Positions 6,957 through 14,165 of a stretch of 43,598 nucleotides of DNA are shown one piece after another. Made by a program: the position numbers and the translations under genes. The stretch spans positions 1 through 43,598 of the forward strand of contig DATMWB010000022.1 in the NCBI GenBank assembly GCA_035562735.1, in the 5' to 3' direction. Under the pieces are notes generated by a model. The model did no database searches. It saw only the letters and a program-made list of their open reading frames with translations, and was not told where the DNA came from. How positions within the stretch are numbered: position 1 is the first letter of the stretch; every line of letters begins with the position of its first letter. The stretch comes from UBA12158 sp035562735. Lineage in GTDB: Bacteria; Patescibacteriota; Microgenomatia; UBA12405.

Positions 6957-8158
6957 AACAAAAAATAAGCCTCTTATTTCTCTATTACCTCCGTTTTTTT
7001 GCCAAACTTCAACTTGCCAAAATCAAATTACTTAATCCTAAATTAAAAATAATTGGCATCACCGGTTCTGCTGGCAAAACATCAACTCTATTAGCGGCCG
7101 AGGCCGCTCTTAAACCGAATTTTAGAGTCAAAACAAATTATGGTGGCAATTCCGAATCAGGCATTCCCTTGGATATCTTAGGATTAAAAACACCCGACTT
7201 CACCCTTTTATCTTGGTTAAAAGTTGCCATACTAACTCCATTTACAATCCTCACCAACTGGAAAACCTATGACATTTATTTACTTGAAATGGGAATTGAT
7301 AGTGCCAAATCACCCAAAAATATGTCCTATCTTTTATCAATAGTAAAACCCGATATCGGTGTTTTTCTCAATGTCACTCCAGTTCATTTAGAAAACTTTT
7401 CTTCATTGGAGGAAATTGCCAGTGAAAAAGCCAAGTTACCAAACTGTACAGAAACCGCCATCATCAACAAATCCGATCCACTGGTTAAAAAGTACACTAA
7501 GAATAAAAATATAATTTCCATCAAAGCCACCAAAGTACTCATCCCCAATTATCTTCTGCCCAACATATATGATATTTCTCTAGGAGCCACTATTGCCATC
7601 GCAAAAACAATGAACCTTGATTCCTCTACTGCTATTAATAACTTAAAAAATAACTTCCATCTGCCACCTAGTCGTTCCTCTATCTTTGAAGGCATTTTTT
7701 CATCTACAATTATTGATAGTACATACAACTCCTCCCCCCTAGCCACTACTGAGATGTTAAATTTTCTAGCCTCCTACCCCTCCCCAAGAATTGCCGTTCT
7801 CGGAGACATGCGCGAACTTGGTGGCGCCTCAAAAATATCTCATCAAAACTTATATAAAACTGCTCTCAACACCGCCAGCACAATTATTAGTGTTGGTCCA
7901 GAAAGTAGTCGTTATTTTGGTATCAAGGCAAAAAAATTCCTTTATTGGTGGCAGGCTGCCCAGTATCTCAAAAAAAATCTCCCTCAAAATGCCACAATTC
8001 TAGTCAAGGGATCTCAAAACACCATATTTTTAGAAGAATTAGTTAAAGAACTTATTTCTACCAATCAACTAAAATACTATTTATCTAACAATCTAATCTG
8101 TCGCCAATCCCCCTACTGGCTAAATATAAAAAACAAATTTCGTCAGGACAATCAATAA
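6953..8158 (+). CDS. murF: UDP-N-acetylmuramoyl-tripeptide--D-alanyl-D-alanine ligase
   Basis: 401 aa, somewhat shorter than the usual 450. An N-terminal hydrophobic stretch (about residues 5-15) is followed by the Mur-ligase P-loop GITGSAGKTST (35-45). Then come LLEMGIDSAKSP, FLNVTPVHLENF with the Mg-binding region, EKAKL with the carbamylated-lysine region, and C-terminal NSSPLATTEML and AVLGDMRELGG. It adds D-Ala-D-Ala to the UDP-MurNAc peptide. The N-terminal substrate domain of canonical MurF is almost absent, so it resembles the short MurF-like ligases. Context with alr and ddl supports MurF over another Mur ligase. Confidence 0.9.
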   Translation: MKQKISLLFLYYLRFFAKLQLAKIKLLNPKLKIIGITGSAGKTSTLLAAEAALKPNFRVKTNYGGNSESGIPLDILGLKTPDFTLLSWLKVAILTPFTILTNWKTYDIYLLEMGIDSAKSPKNMSYLLSIVKPDIGVFLNVTPVHLENFSSLEEIASEKAKLPNCTETAIINKSDPLVKKYTKNKNIISIKATKVLIPNYLLPNIYDISLGATIAIAKTMNLDSSTAINNLKNNFHLPPSRSSIFEGIFSSTIIDSTYNSSPLATTEMLNFLASYPSPRIAVLGDMRELGGASKISHQNLYKTALNTASTIISVGPESSRYFGIKAKKFLYWWQAAQYLKKNLPQNATILVKGSQNTIFLEELVKELISTNQLKYYLSNNLICRQSPYWLNIKNKFRQDNQ

Positions 8159-8161
8159 CCT

Positions 8162-8740
8162 CTATTCCTTGAATTCCTTGTCTTTCTTCATCTCTCTCTC
8201 AATCAGGTTTCGCAAAAACACAGAACGTGGAATCATTCTCTTTTGAGCAATCCAATCTAAATAATTCAATATTTTTGGTGAAACAAAGAAATTAAATCGA
8301 ACATCCATCTTCATTCTCGCTTCCTCTAGTGCCTTGTCTAAAGTCTCCTCCAAATTATCCAAGTTGTACTCAATAATATGCAATTTGTCATCTTTACGTC
8401 CTTCAAGTAGGGAAGAACTCTCACCTGGTACATGCATAATTATTACTGGCTTTGACATTTCCAAAGCATTTGTAATCTCATGGCCTATCGAAACACTGGG
8501 TGTTGAAATCTCAGCAACAACTAAATCTGAAGCTCGAATTTTGTTAAACAAATCCTTATATACGTTTTCTCTATCTTCAGCAGTCTGTTGTCTAACTTGC
8601 TTTTCTTTTCCCTCTGTCAATATGTGTTCAGAAAAAACTTTGTTACCCCTCGATTTCAAGTGAGATACAATCGCCTGAAAATTCTCCAAATATCTAGGCT
8701 TCCCGCTCAAAGCACCAGTGAAATAAATTTTCATCATCAT
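8162..8740 (-). CDS. Nucleoside 2-deoxyribosyltransferase-like protein with C-terminal RHH-like domain
   Basis: 192 aa. The N-terminal half has the deoxyribosyltransferase pattern: KIYFTGALSG at the start, the ASDLVVAEISTPSVSIGHEI block with the Ser/Glu of the active-site loop, and KPVIIMHVPG. Family members exchange bases on deoxyribosides or act as nucleotide-binding hydrolases. The C-terminal 45 residues (about 144-192, MDVRFNFFVSPKILNYLDWI...SVFLRNLIEREM) look like a ribbon-helix-helix DNA-binding unit, an unusual partner. Three ATGs in a row (8740, 8737, 8734) leave the exact start open. An extended -10 TGGTATAAT lies at 8752-8760. It is convergent with murF, 3 bp apart. Confidence 0.8.
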   Translation of the reverse strand: MMMKIYFTGALSGKPRYLENFQAIVSHLKSRGNKVFSEHILTEGKEKQVRQQTAEDRENVYKDLFNKIRASDLVVAEISTPSVSIGHEITNALEMSKPVIIMHVPGESSSLLEGRKDDKLHIIEYNLDNLEETLDKALEEARMKMDVRFNFFVSPKILNYLDWIAQKRMIPRSVFLRNLIEREMKKDKEFKE

Positions 8741-8751
8741 CTTATAGGGGG

Positions 8752-8804
8752 ATTATACCAAAAAAAACATCTACCTGTTAAAATTGCATTTTTAACGATA
8801 AAAT
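8752..8804. promoter_or_regulatory. Divergent promoters for the deoxyribosyltransferase-like and radical SAM genes
   Basis: Minus strand: TGGTATAAT at 8752-8760, 11 nt before the first of three ATGs. Plus strand: TAAAAT at 8799-8804, 10 nt before the ATG at 8815. Both predict very short leaders with no Shine-Dalgarno. Confidence 0.55.
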
Positions 8805-8814
8805 AGACCGTTGT

Positions 8815-9825
8815 ATGAACGAAATACCTGCTTTACGGGTTGCTGTTACAAACAAATGTAACATGAACTGCCTCTATTGCCCAAAAGACGGTGATAGTTA
8901 TCTTTTGGAAGGAGCATCTCTTAATTTGGACCAAATCATTCGTATCGTTACCATCGCCAACTCTGTCGGTATTAACAGCTTCAGCCTAACCGGTGGAGAA
9001 CCTCTCGTAGTTCCTCAAATTACCTTCCCTTTAGCAAAAAAGATTAGTCAATTCAAAAATCTGCACTATTTAAAATTAAATACTAATGGCACCTTTCTAA
9101 AAAAATACATCAACGACATCGTCGACTCAGGTTTTGGAGAAGTAAAAGTAAGTCTTGATATTCTCACCCCAAATAGTGATCAAAATCTCTCCCATTATCA
9201 AAACAACGTAAGACCAATAGTCGACGGTATAAAGGAAACCATCAAAAACAACATCCCTGTTAGATTACAATCAGTTATGACAAAACAAAACCTTCCCGAA
9301 CTAGATAAAATAATTAATTTTTGTACTGATATTGGTGTTGACCTAAAACTGTTTGATCTCACCTACTATAAAGATGCTATTTCGACCAATAAAACATACT
9401 GGCAAAAAAACTATATTTCTCTTGAACACGTCAACAGTCTACTAGAAGAAAAATTTGGTAAACCTCAAATCGTTCACGCCGTCGGAGGCTTTGGTCACCC
9501 AAACAAAGTTTTTACTACTCCTAAAAATACAAAAATAATGATTCGAGATACTGAAGTCTCAGCTTTTTACACCGAAAAATGCAAAAAATGTGATAACTAT
9601 ATGTGTCAAGATGGTCTCTGTACTCTAACTCTCTCTGCAGACGCCCGCCTCAAATTATGTCGACCACGAGGTATCAATCTCGGTCTTAATCTTGCCAATA
9701 AAAACGGAATTTTAAAAACCGATAAACAAATTGCCACCATTTTCAAAAAAGCCATCCATCTCTTTAAGACAGCTACCGAAACAAAGCGAAGTTTTTCTGA
9801 TTTAAACTTACCTTCACTTGTCTAA
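8815..9825 (+). CDS. MoaA-like radical SAM protein
   Basis: 336 aa. The radical-SAM cluster motif CNMNCLYC has Cys 15, 19 and 22. It is followed by the SAM-binding SLTGGEPLV and the KLNTNGTFL strand, all in the MoaA order. A second cysteine cluster (CKKCDNYMCQDGLC, then LKLCR) around residues 258-288 corresponds to the C-terminal auxiliary cluster region of MoaA. In MoaA this enzyme converts GTP to a cyclic pyranopterin precursor. No other molybdopterin gene is visible, and the C-terminal GTP-site arginines cannot be confirmed, so the substrate is unknown. SPASM-type peptide modification is an alternative. Confidence 0.85.
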   Translation: MNEIPALRVAVTNKCNMNCLYCPKDGDSYLLEGASLNLDQIIRIVTIANSVGINSFSLTGGEPLVVPQITFPLAKKISQFKNLHYLKLNTNGTFLKKYINDIVDSGFGEVKVSLDILTPNSDQNLSHYQNNVRPIVDGIKETIKNNIPVRLQSVMTKQNLPELDKIINFCTDIGVDLKLFDLTYYKDAISTNKTYWQKNYISLEHVNSLLEEKFGKPQIVHAVGGFGHPNKVFTTPKNTKIMIRDTEVSAFYTEKCKKCDNYMCQDGLCTLTLSADARLKLCRPRGINLGLNLANKNGILKTDKQIATIFKKAIHLFKTATETKRSFSDLNLPSLV

Positions 9826-9834
9826 TCTATCCTC

Positions 9835-10842
9835 TTACTCAGAAAAAAACTTACCATAAAATTCGATATCCCTTTTCACTGCCTCATCCCAATTACTACT
9901 CAAATTATGATCATCACCTGTATACAAAATTAGTTCAGCATCTTTCCCTGCCTTCTTCAACTCTGTCACGACTTTTTCCTGCCAAGCAACCTGGCACCAC
10001 TCATCATTTATTCCTTGTTGAATCAAAATCGGTGCCTCAATCCAATCATAATAATTCTCAAAGGCATATCGCCGACTGTCATATTGCTTCTCAAATTCCT
10101 CAATAGCTTCTTTTACTGGACTTCCTTCATCAATCGTACTTAAAACACTTTCCGGAAAAGTTTGTGTCATTGGAGCCCACAACACTGTCGGATAATTTCC
10201 CCCCAAAGCTTCCAAAGCTGACAAAACTATTTGCCCGCCGTTACTATGCGCCCAAATCCCAATTTTACTTTTATCAATCCAGGGAATTGCTTTTACTGAC
10301 TCTATTAAATCCATCACGTTTGCCACTTTTACAAACCTTGCTTCTAAAACATCAGTCGATTCACCTTCACTTAGCCCATATCCCAAAAAGTCTATAGAAA
10401 AAGTAGCGTAACCCTCATTCGCCAAAATCTGAGCCACCTTCCAAGTCCCAGAACCAGGATAATACCCCTCCAATTCTGCATAACCTCGAACTAAAATTAT
10501 CGCCTTTTTCAAACTACTATATTCCGGATGAGGAATATTTACTGTTCCTGATATAGTTTTTCCCTCACTCTCAAAGGTAAACACCTTTGTAGTAAAGTTA
10601 TTTTTCACCCTCAAATCTTTGTTAAGTAAAAATCTTTTTTTAACCTCTTCTGCTTCACCAAAAATTTTTATCTCTAATGCCACCCCTCCTCTTTTCATCA
10701 GAGAATCTATATCATACTGCTCTAATAGTAGACTTTGTACTTCACCATTTCTTACAAAAGGGTTGTACCACCCCTTTGGCCAAAAATATACAATCCCACC
10801 AACAATTGGAATAAGTAATCCAAACCACCAATATTTCCTCAC
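9835..10842 (-). CDS. Membrane-anchored alpha/beta hydrolase (peptidase S9/dienelactone-hydrolase type)
   Basis: 335 aa starting at GTG 10842. One N-terminal transmembrane anchor lies at about residues 4-20, with the catalytic domain predicted outside. The nucleophile elbow is AHSNGG with S200, the acid is probably the Asp in GINDEWCQ, and the His is in GDDHNLSS near the end. ILVRGYAELEGYYPG and SIDFLGYGLSEGE are typical of acyl-peptidase/esterase-like hydrolases. The substrate is unknown. The GTG start is chosen because an extended -10 TGATAGAAT ends 5 nt upstream, overlapping the stop of the upstream gene. Confidence 0.85.
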   Translation of the reverse strand: MRKYWWFGLLIPIVGGIVYFWPKGWYNPFVRNGEVQSLLLEQYDIDSLMKRGGVALEIKIFGEAEEVKKRFLLNKDLRVKNNFTTKVFTFESEGKTISGTVNIPHPEYSSLKKAIILVRGYAELEGYYPGSGTWKVAQILANEGYATFSIDFLGYGLSEGESTDVLEARFVKVANVMDLIESVKAIPWIDKSKIGIWAHSNGGQIVLSALEALGGNYPTVLWAPMTQTFPESVLSTIDEGSPVKEAIEEFEKQYDSRRYAFENYYDWIEAPILIQQGINDEWCQVAWQEKVVTELKKAGKDAELILYTGDDHNLSSNWDEAVKRDIEFYGKFFSE

Positions 10843-10847
10843 ACCTT

Positions 10848-10856
10848 ATTCTATCA
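10848..10856 (-). promoter_or_regulatory. Extended -10 overlapping a stop codon, for the hydrolase gene
   Basis: Minus-strand TGATAGAAT. Its TGA is also the stop codon of the upstream 104-residue ORF, and the hexamer ends five bases before the GTG start. Confidence 0.55.
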
Positions 10857-11168
10857 GTCCTCAGATTTATGCAAATCCTTTCTCGTAACAAAATCAGCCA
10901 ATGCCAAAGCAGCATTTTTAGCTTCATTTGTCTTCCAGTATTCAACTGGATTCCGAAGTAAATCTTGCGATTTTATAGTTTGACCAATAAGGTAGCTAGA
11001 TGCTCTAATTAATCTTGTTTGACAAAAAACCAAAGCTAGTTCGTTATTGTCAGGTAACTTATCAACTATTTTCCTTCCTAATTTATAGGCATAATCCATT
11101 ACCAAGGCCAAATCTCCATTACCCGCTGACATCTCTCCAATAACTCTTCTAACAACTTCCTCTTTCAT
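10854..11168 (-). CDS. Uncharacterised 104-residue helical protein
   Basis: Not recognised. The start at 11168 (MKEEVVRRVIGEM) is chosen because a strong Shine-Dalgarno (ggaggagg) lies just upstream. A longer in-frame ORF reaching 11327 has no such site. It is predicted all-helical with no signal peptide. The repeated small-residue helices (GDLALVMDYAYKLGRKIV, LALVFCQTRLIRASSYLIG, NAALALADFV) suggest a four-helix bundle. An inverted repeat acagaaa-ttatt-tttctgt (11200-11218) lies about 32 bp upstream of the ATG and could be an operator. It is the only clearly SD-led first gene in this stretch. Confidence 0.7.
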   Translation of the reverse strand: MKEEVVRRVIGEMSAGNGDLALVMDYAYKLGRKIVDKLPDNNELALVFCQTRLIRASSYLIGQTIKSQDLLRNPVEYWKTNEAKNAALALADFVTRKDLHKSED

Positions 11169-11199
11169 AAGTCCTCCTCCGTTACTCAAATTCCCGATC

Positions 11200-11218
11200 A
11201 CAGAAATTATTTTTCTGT
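11200..11218. promoter_or_regulatory. Inverted repeat upstream of the 104-residue ORF
   Basis: Perfect 7-bp arms acagaaa/tttctgt around ttatt. It could be an operator or a small hairpin in the leader. There is no U-tract in the direction of the gene. Confidence 0.35.
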
Positions 11219-11393
11219 ACTTAGGAATGCAAATAACTTTAAAATTACAATGCCCCCAGTTTATACCCAAATATCCCCTTTGCCAACCCCCTAAAATACC
11301 ATCAGCGCTAAGGTAATTTAATTCCACTAATTAAATTAATATCCTTTTTCCTCTTTCCCTTTGCCAATTTCTCAACAATAGTATATAATCCCC

Positions 11394-11399
11394 CCTGTA
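11394..11399 (+). promoter_or_regulatory. -10 element of the rplJ-rplL transcript
   Basis: TATAAT, 185 nt ahead of rplJ and just before the L10-leader sequence. No convincing -35. Confidence 0.6.
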
Positions 11400-11403
11400 C
11401 TAC

Positions 11404-11496
11404 CGAAGACAGTAGGTCGGTGTCTATTCACCCAGAAATCCTACCGAGGCCAAATTAGAATTTCTAATCCACGCCTGCCTCTTCGGCAGGTTTTTC
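11404..11496 (+). ncRNA. Ribosomal protein L10 leader with transcription attenuator
   Basis: The leader begins with the L10-leader hallmark accgaagacagtaggt and a later pairing partner cctaccgaggc (about 11450-11460), enclosing a region that can fold into the L10-binding kink-turn stem. It continues with an inverted repeat attagaa/ttctaat and ends in a GC-rich hairpin cctgcc-tcttc-ggcagg (11474-11490) followed by TTTTT. In many bacteria L10 or the L10-L12 complex binds this leader to repress its own operon; here the terminal hairpin looks like an intrinsic attenuator. A covariance-model match is expected but was not computed. Confidence 0.8.
11474..11495 (+). terminator. Attenuator hairpin in the rplJ leader
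   Basis: Stem cctgcc (11474-11479), loop tcttc, stem ggcagg (11485-11490), then TTTTT (11491-11495). It lies 90 nt upstream of rplJ. Confidence 0.8.
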
Positions 11497-11584
11497 GTTT
11501 ATTTAGGTAAAAATTTGAATATCTATGAAAAATTTTTCCTAAAGACACGATACCGATTTATCGGTATAAATATTCATTATATAT

Positions 11585-12103
11585 ATGGCAAAAATACAAA
11601 AAATTGAAAAAGTTGACCAAGTTGTCAAAAAACTTTCAGAATCAAAATCAGCCGCCTTTATTCAATATCAAGGCTTAACAGCTGGTGACGTCAGCACTCT
11701 CCGTGCCAAGGTTAAAGATCTCGGTGGTTCAATTGAAGTAGTTAAAAACACCCTTATCACTCGAGCTCTAGACAAAATAGGTCTAAGTTTACCCGAAACC
11801 CTTACTGGCCCCACCGCTATTGTCTATTGTGACACTGACGAAATTGCTCCTCTAAAAGAAATCGACACCATCAACAAAGACAAAGAAAAAACTAGCTTCA
11901 AATATGGCATATATGACAAAAAAATTCTTTCCATGGACGAATTAAAAAGATTTTTGTCTCTCCCGTCCAAATCTACTCTCATCGCTCAATTTATTGGTGG
12001 ACTTAAAAATCCTTTGCAACGTATGGTTTATGCCATGCGCTACAACCAAACGCAATTAGTTTTAACCCTAAAAGCGCTAGCCGATAAACCTGCGAAAAAT
12101 TAA
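11585..12103 (+). CDS. rplJ: 50S ribosomal protein L10
   Basis: 172 aa, usual length. N-terminal rRNA-binding domain: SAAFIQYQGLTAGDVSTLRAKVKDLGG, then VVKNTLITRALDKIG and LTGPTAIVY. The C-terminal helix that carries L7/L12 dimers is in the last 35 residues (QFIGGLKNPLQRMVYAMRYNQTQLVLTLKAL). It is the base of the ribosomal stalk. It is transcribed with rplL behind the L10 leader and separated from rplK-rplA by about 6.8 kb of unrelated genes. The ATG is preceded by an AT-only stretch without Shine-Dalgarno. Confidence 0.97.
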   Translation: MAKIQKIEKVDQVVKKLSESKSAAFIQYQGLTAGDVSTLRAKVKDLGGSIEVVKNTLITRALDKIGLSLPETLTGPTAIVYCDTDEIAPLKEIDTINKDKEKTSFKYGIYDKKILSMDELKRFLSLPSKSTLIAQFIGGLKNPLQRMVYAMRYNQTQLVLTLKALADKPAKN

Positions 12104-12108
12104 TTATT

Positions 12109-12236
12109 TACCGCCGAAATAATTATTTCTTCCCCACCGAAGCAATAATTATTTATTAATTATTTAAGCCCGCCGGCGAGGCAATTATTTATTAAATTAT
12201 TATATTATTGTCCCACCGACGAGGTGACAATAATCC
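12109..12236. repeat. Four imperfect GC-rich repeat units between rplJ and rplL
   Basis: The 176-bp gap alternates short GC blocks with AT tracts. Units start near 12111 (ccgccgaa), 12134 (ccaccgaagcaataattatt), 12170 (cccgccggcgaggcaatt) and 12212 (cccaccgacgaggtgaca). Each core approximates ccRccgRMgaggcaa and most run into aataattattta-type sequence. The units are 23-42 bp apart and not identical. This could be a decayed tandem repeat or RNA structure controlling L10:L12 stoichiometry; neither is proven. Confidence 0.5.
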
Positions 12237-12279
12237 CTTACTTAGTTATAAATTTATTAATTATTAAATTTTTAAAAAT

Positions 12280-12666
12280 ATGGATAAAAAATTAGAAACA
12301 ATCCTAACCCAAATCTCCGAACTTTCAGTTCTAGAACTTTCTGAATTGGTCAAAGCTCTTGAAGAGAAGTTCGACGTTAAAGCTGTTGCTATGGCTGCTC
12401 CCGCCGCTGCAGGTGCTCCTGCTGCTGGTGCCGCTGCTCCCGCCGCTGAAGAAAAAAGCGAATTTGACGTCATTGTTACCAATGCTGGTACCAACAAAAT
12501 CGCTGTTATTAAAGCTGTCCGTGAATTCAAACCAGAATTGGGTTTGAAAGAAGCCAAGGATATGGTCGATGCCTGTCCTGCTGATCTCGGTACTATGAAA
12601 AAAGAAGCTGCTGCTGATGCAAAAGCTAAACTCGAAGCCGCTGGCGCAACTGTTGAGTTGAAATAA
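12280..12666 (+). CDS. rplL: 50S ribosomal protein L7/L12
   Basis: 128 aa. An N-terminal dimerisation helix region (about 1-35), an Ala/Gly/Pro-rich hinge (about 38-58, AAPAAAGAPAAGAAAPAAEE), then the globular factor-binding domain with KSEFDVIVTNAG, KIAVIKAVREF, LGLKEAKDMVDACP and the final LEAAGATVELK. It recruits translational GTPases at the stalk. It is followed by a repeat relic and a strong terminator. Confidence 0.98.
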   Translation: MDKKLETILTQISELSVLELSELVKALEEKFDVKAVAMAAPAAAGAPAAGAAAPAAEEKSEFDVIVTNAGTNKIAVIKAVREFKPELGLKEAKDMVDACPADLGTMKKEAAADAKAKLEAAGATVELK

Positions 12667-12672
12667 ACTCTA

Positions 12673-12708
12673 CGTCATTGCGAGAAGATATTCCGACGAA
12701 GCAATCTT
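12673..12708. repeat. Decayed half-copy of the tcattgcgag repeat after rplL
   Basis: cgtcattgcgagaagat...gacgaagcaatctt keeps the left arm and the gaagcaatct word of the repeat intact at 560-629. The right arm is missing. It lies between the rplL stop and its terminator. Confidence 0.6.
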
Positions 12709-12709
12709 T

Positions 12710-12737
12710 AATCCCCCTCTCACGAGGGGGATTTTGT
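12710..12737 (+). terminator. Intrinsic terminator of rplJ-rplL
   Basis: Ten-base stem aatccccctc (12710-12719), loop tcac, stem gagggggatt (12724-12733), then TTTG. Confidence 0.9.
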
Positions 12738-12750
12738 ATTAAAAATCATA

Positions 12751-12831
12751 TGCTATACTCCCCTATAACACATATCTTCAAACCTACTGGTTTAATCTTT
12801 GTTATCTATCCGCCAATTTGGCGGATTTTTT
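12751..12831 (+). promoter_or_regulatory. Promoter, short leader and attenuator-like hairpin before the 85-residue ORF
   Basis: An extended -10-like TGCTATACT (about 12751-12759) is followed about 50 nt later by a perfect hairpin atccgccaa-t-ttggcggat (12808-12826) and a T run. That is a complete intrinsic terminator only 15 nt ahead of the ATG at 12847. The arrangement could be an attenuated leader or an independent short RNA. No known riboswitch was recognised. Confidence 0.45.
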
Positions 12832-12846
12832 ATTAATTAATTTTTC

Positions 12847-13104
12847 ATGATAAAAACTAATCGCGAAAAACTTTTCAGTTCAATATTAAATAACCTTTCT
12901 CAACTTCTTAACCCTCCAAAAGAGGTAATACAAAGAGGACATTGTTCAACAATTATTAACAACACTCAGCATATTTCATCTCCCGAAATACGGACCGATA
13001 TTGAAAACCAAAAAAAATATTGTGTTTGTCCTCATCATCGCGATAGTGGCAAATGTTTACTTTCCAAAGACGTCATTGCCAATGCCAAACAGAGTTTATA
13101 TTAA
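12847..13104 (+). CDS. Small Cys/His-rich protein of unknown function
   Basis: 85 aa, not recognised. Cysteines at 33, 59, 61 and 70 with histidines at 63 and 64 form a CVCPHHRDSGKC block that could bind zinc. The rest is polar with an N-terminal helix (about 1-22). It lies just downstream of a leader hairpin and is convergent with the mannose-1-phosphate guanylyltransferase-like gene, 7 bp apart. The distinctive cysteine spacing argues that it is real, but with no homologue in mind the call is moderate. Confidence 0.6.
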   Translation: MIKTNREKLFSSILNNLSQLLNPPKEVIQRGHCSTIINNTQHISSPEIRTDIENQKKYCVCPHHRDSGKCLLSKDVIANAKQSLY

Positions 13105-13111
13105 AAATAAT

Positions 13112-14164
13112 TTATAAAAGCTCTGTTTTATTCTCCGCCTTTAATTTATCAACCACCTCTCCTACCTTCCCAGTTTTATCCATTTTACATATCAATAAGG
13201 CATCGTTTTTATCAATTACCACTAAGTCTGATACTCCAATCAAAGCCACTGTTTTATTAGCTCTGACAAAATTATTTATACTATCTAACTCTATAGTTTT
13301 AGTATCAGAGGAATACATTTTTCGCTCTATCAAATACTTAGCCAGGCTCTCCCATGTCCCAAAATCTATCCATTCAAAAGGCAACTCTGCGACCATTGCT
13401 TCCCCTTTAACATAAACTTGTTTGGTCACATCTTCAATTCCCGCCTTTGGCATCTTGGCATATTCGGTTGGAATATCTCCTCCATTAACAATGTTCATCA
13501 AAGGTTCATACCAATCCATTCTATATTTTTTATACATGGCAAGTAAGTTATTTGGTGTCATAGTTGTATGATTTGCATGAATCATCAACTTGTCAGTCCC
13601 AAGATACTTTTTAATTTTTTCTTCTTCACTTCTATCAATATAATCAGCCACCCGATAAACCTTTACTCCATTTTCCTCTTTTATTAATTCACCCTTTACC
13701 AAATAATCCACTCCTCTAACAATACTTTCAGGTACCATTCCCCCAGTAATATAGTCCATTGATGATTCAGCCAAATTACCCACCGTCTCCACCATTTTTA
13801 TAAACATCTCTTCTGGTTTTCTCATTACATCAGCCTGAACCAACATAAAAGCTTCGTCTCCAAATCCTTTTTTTATCAAAGATGCCGCCGCAAATCCTGT
13901 CGCTGGCCCTTGATTTCTCATCTCTGGTTCTACAAAAACATTCTCTGGTAATATCTCCTTTACTTGTTTTTTTGCTATCTCAGCTTGCTCAGCATTCGTC
14001 TGTAAAAATATTTCCTCGGGTGAAAATTTTAATCTAAGCGCCTCCCAATTCGATTGAAACAACGATTTCTCACCAATCAGGGGTAAAAATTGTTTTGGTG
14101 ATGCTCCGCGGCTTTCAGGCCACATTTTTGAACCAATACCACCACAGATAATAACTGCTTTCAT
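13112..14164 (-). CDS. Mannose-1-phosphate guanylyltransferase-like nucleotidyltransferase
   Basis: 350 aa. The N-terminal nucleotide-sugar pyrophosphorylase signature is AVIICGGIGSKMWPESRG followed by PKQFLPLIGEKSLFQ; the consensus GGxGTRLWP is changed to GGIGSKMWP. Later blocks are EPEMRNQGPATGFAAASL, LVQADV and the PFEWIDFGTWESL region typical of ManC. It would make GDP-mannose from mannose-1-phosphate and GTP for surface glycans. It starts 1 nt after the dehydrogenase stop, so the two are one operon. It lacks the fused isomerase domain of long ManC proteins. Confidence 0.88.
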   Translation of the reverse strand: MKAVIICGGIGSKMWPESRGASPKQFLPLIGEKSLFQSNWEALRLKFSPEEIFLQTNAEQAEIAKKQVKEILPENVFVEPEMRNQGPATGFAAASLIKKGFGDEAFMLVQADVMRKPEEMFIKMVETVGNLAESSMDYITGGMVPESIVRGVDYLVKGELIKEENGVKVYRVADYIDRSEEEKIKKYLGTDKLMIHANHTTMTPNNLLAMYKKYRMDWYEPLMNIVNGGDIPTEYAKMPKAGIEDVTKQVYVKGEAMVAELPFEWIDFGTWESLAKYLIERKMYSSDTKTIELDSINNFVRANKTVALIGVSDLVVIDKNDALLICKMDKTGKVGEVVDKLKAENKTELL

Positions 14165-14165
14165 A

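Noticed and set aside
12109..12236. The rplJ-rplL gap blocks as a CRISPR-like array
   Set aside because: Unit lengths and spacings vary (23-42 bp), the blocks are not identical, and the intervening sequence is AT-rich and similar instead of unique.
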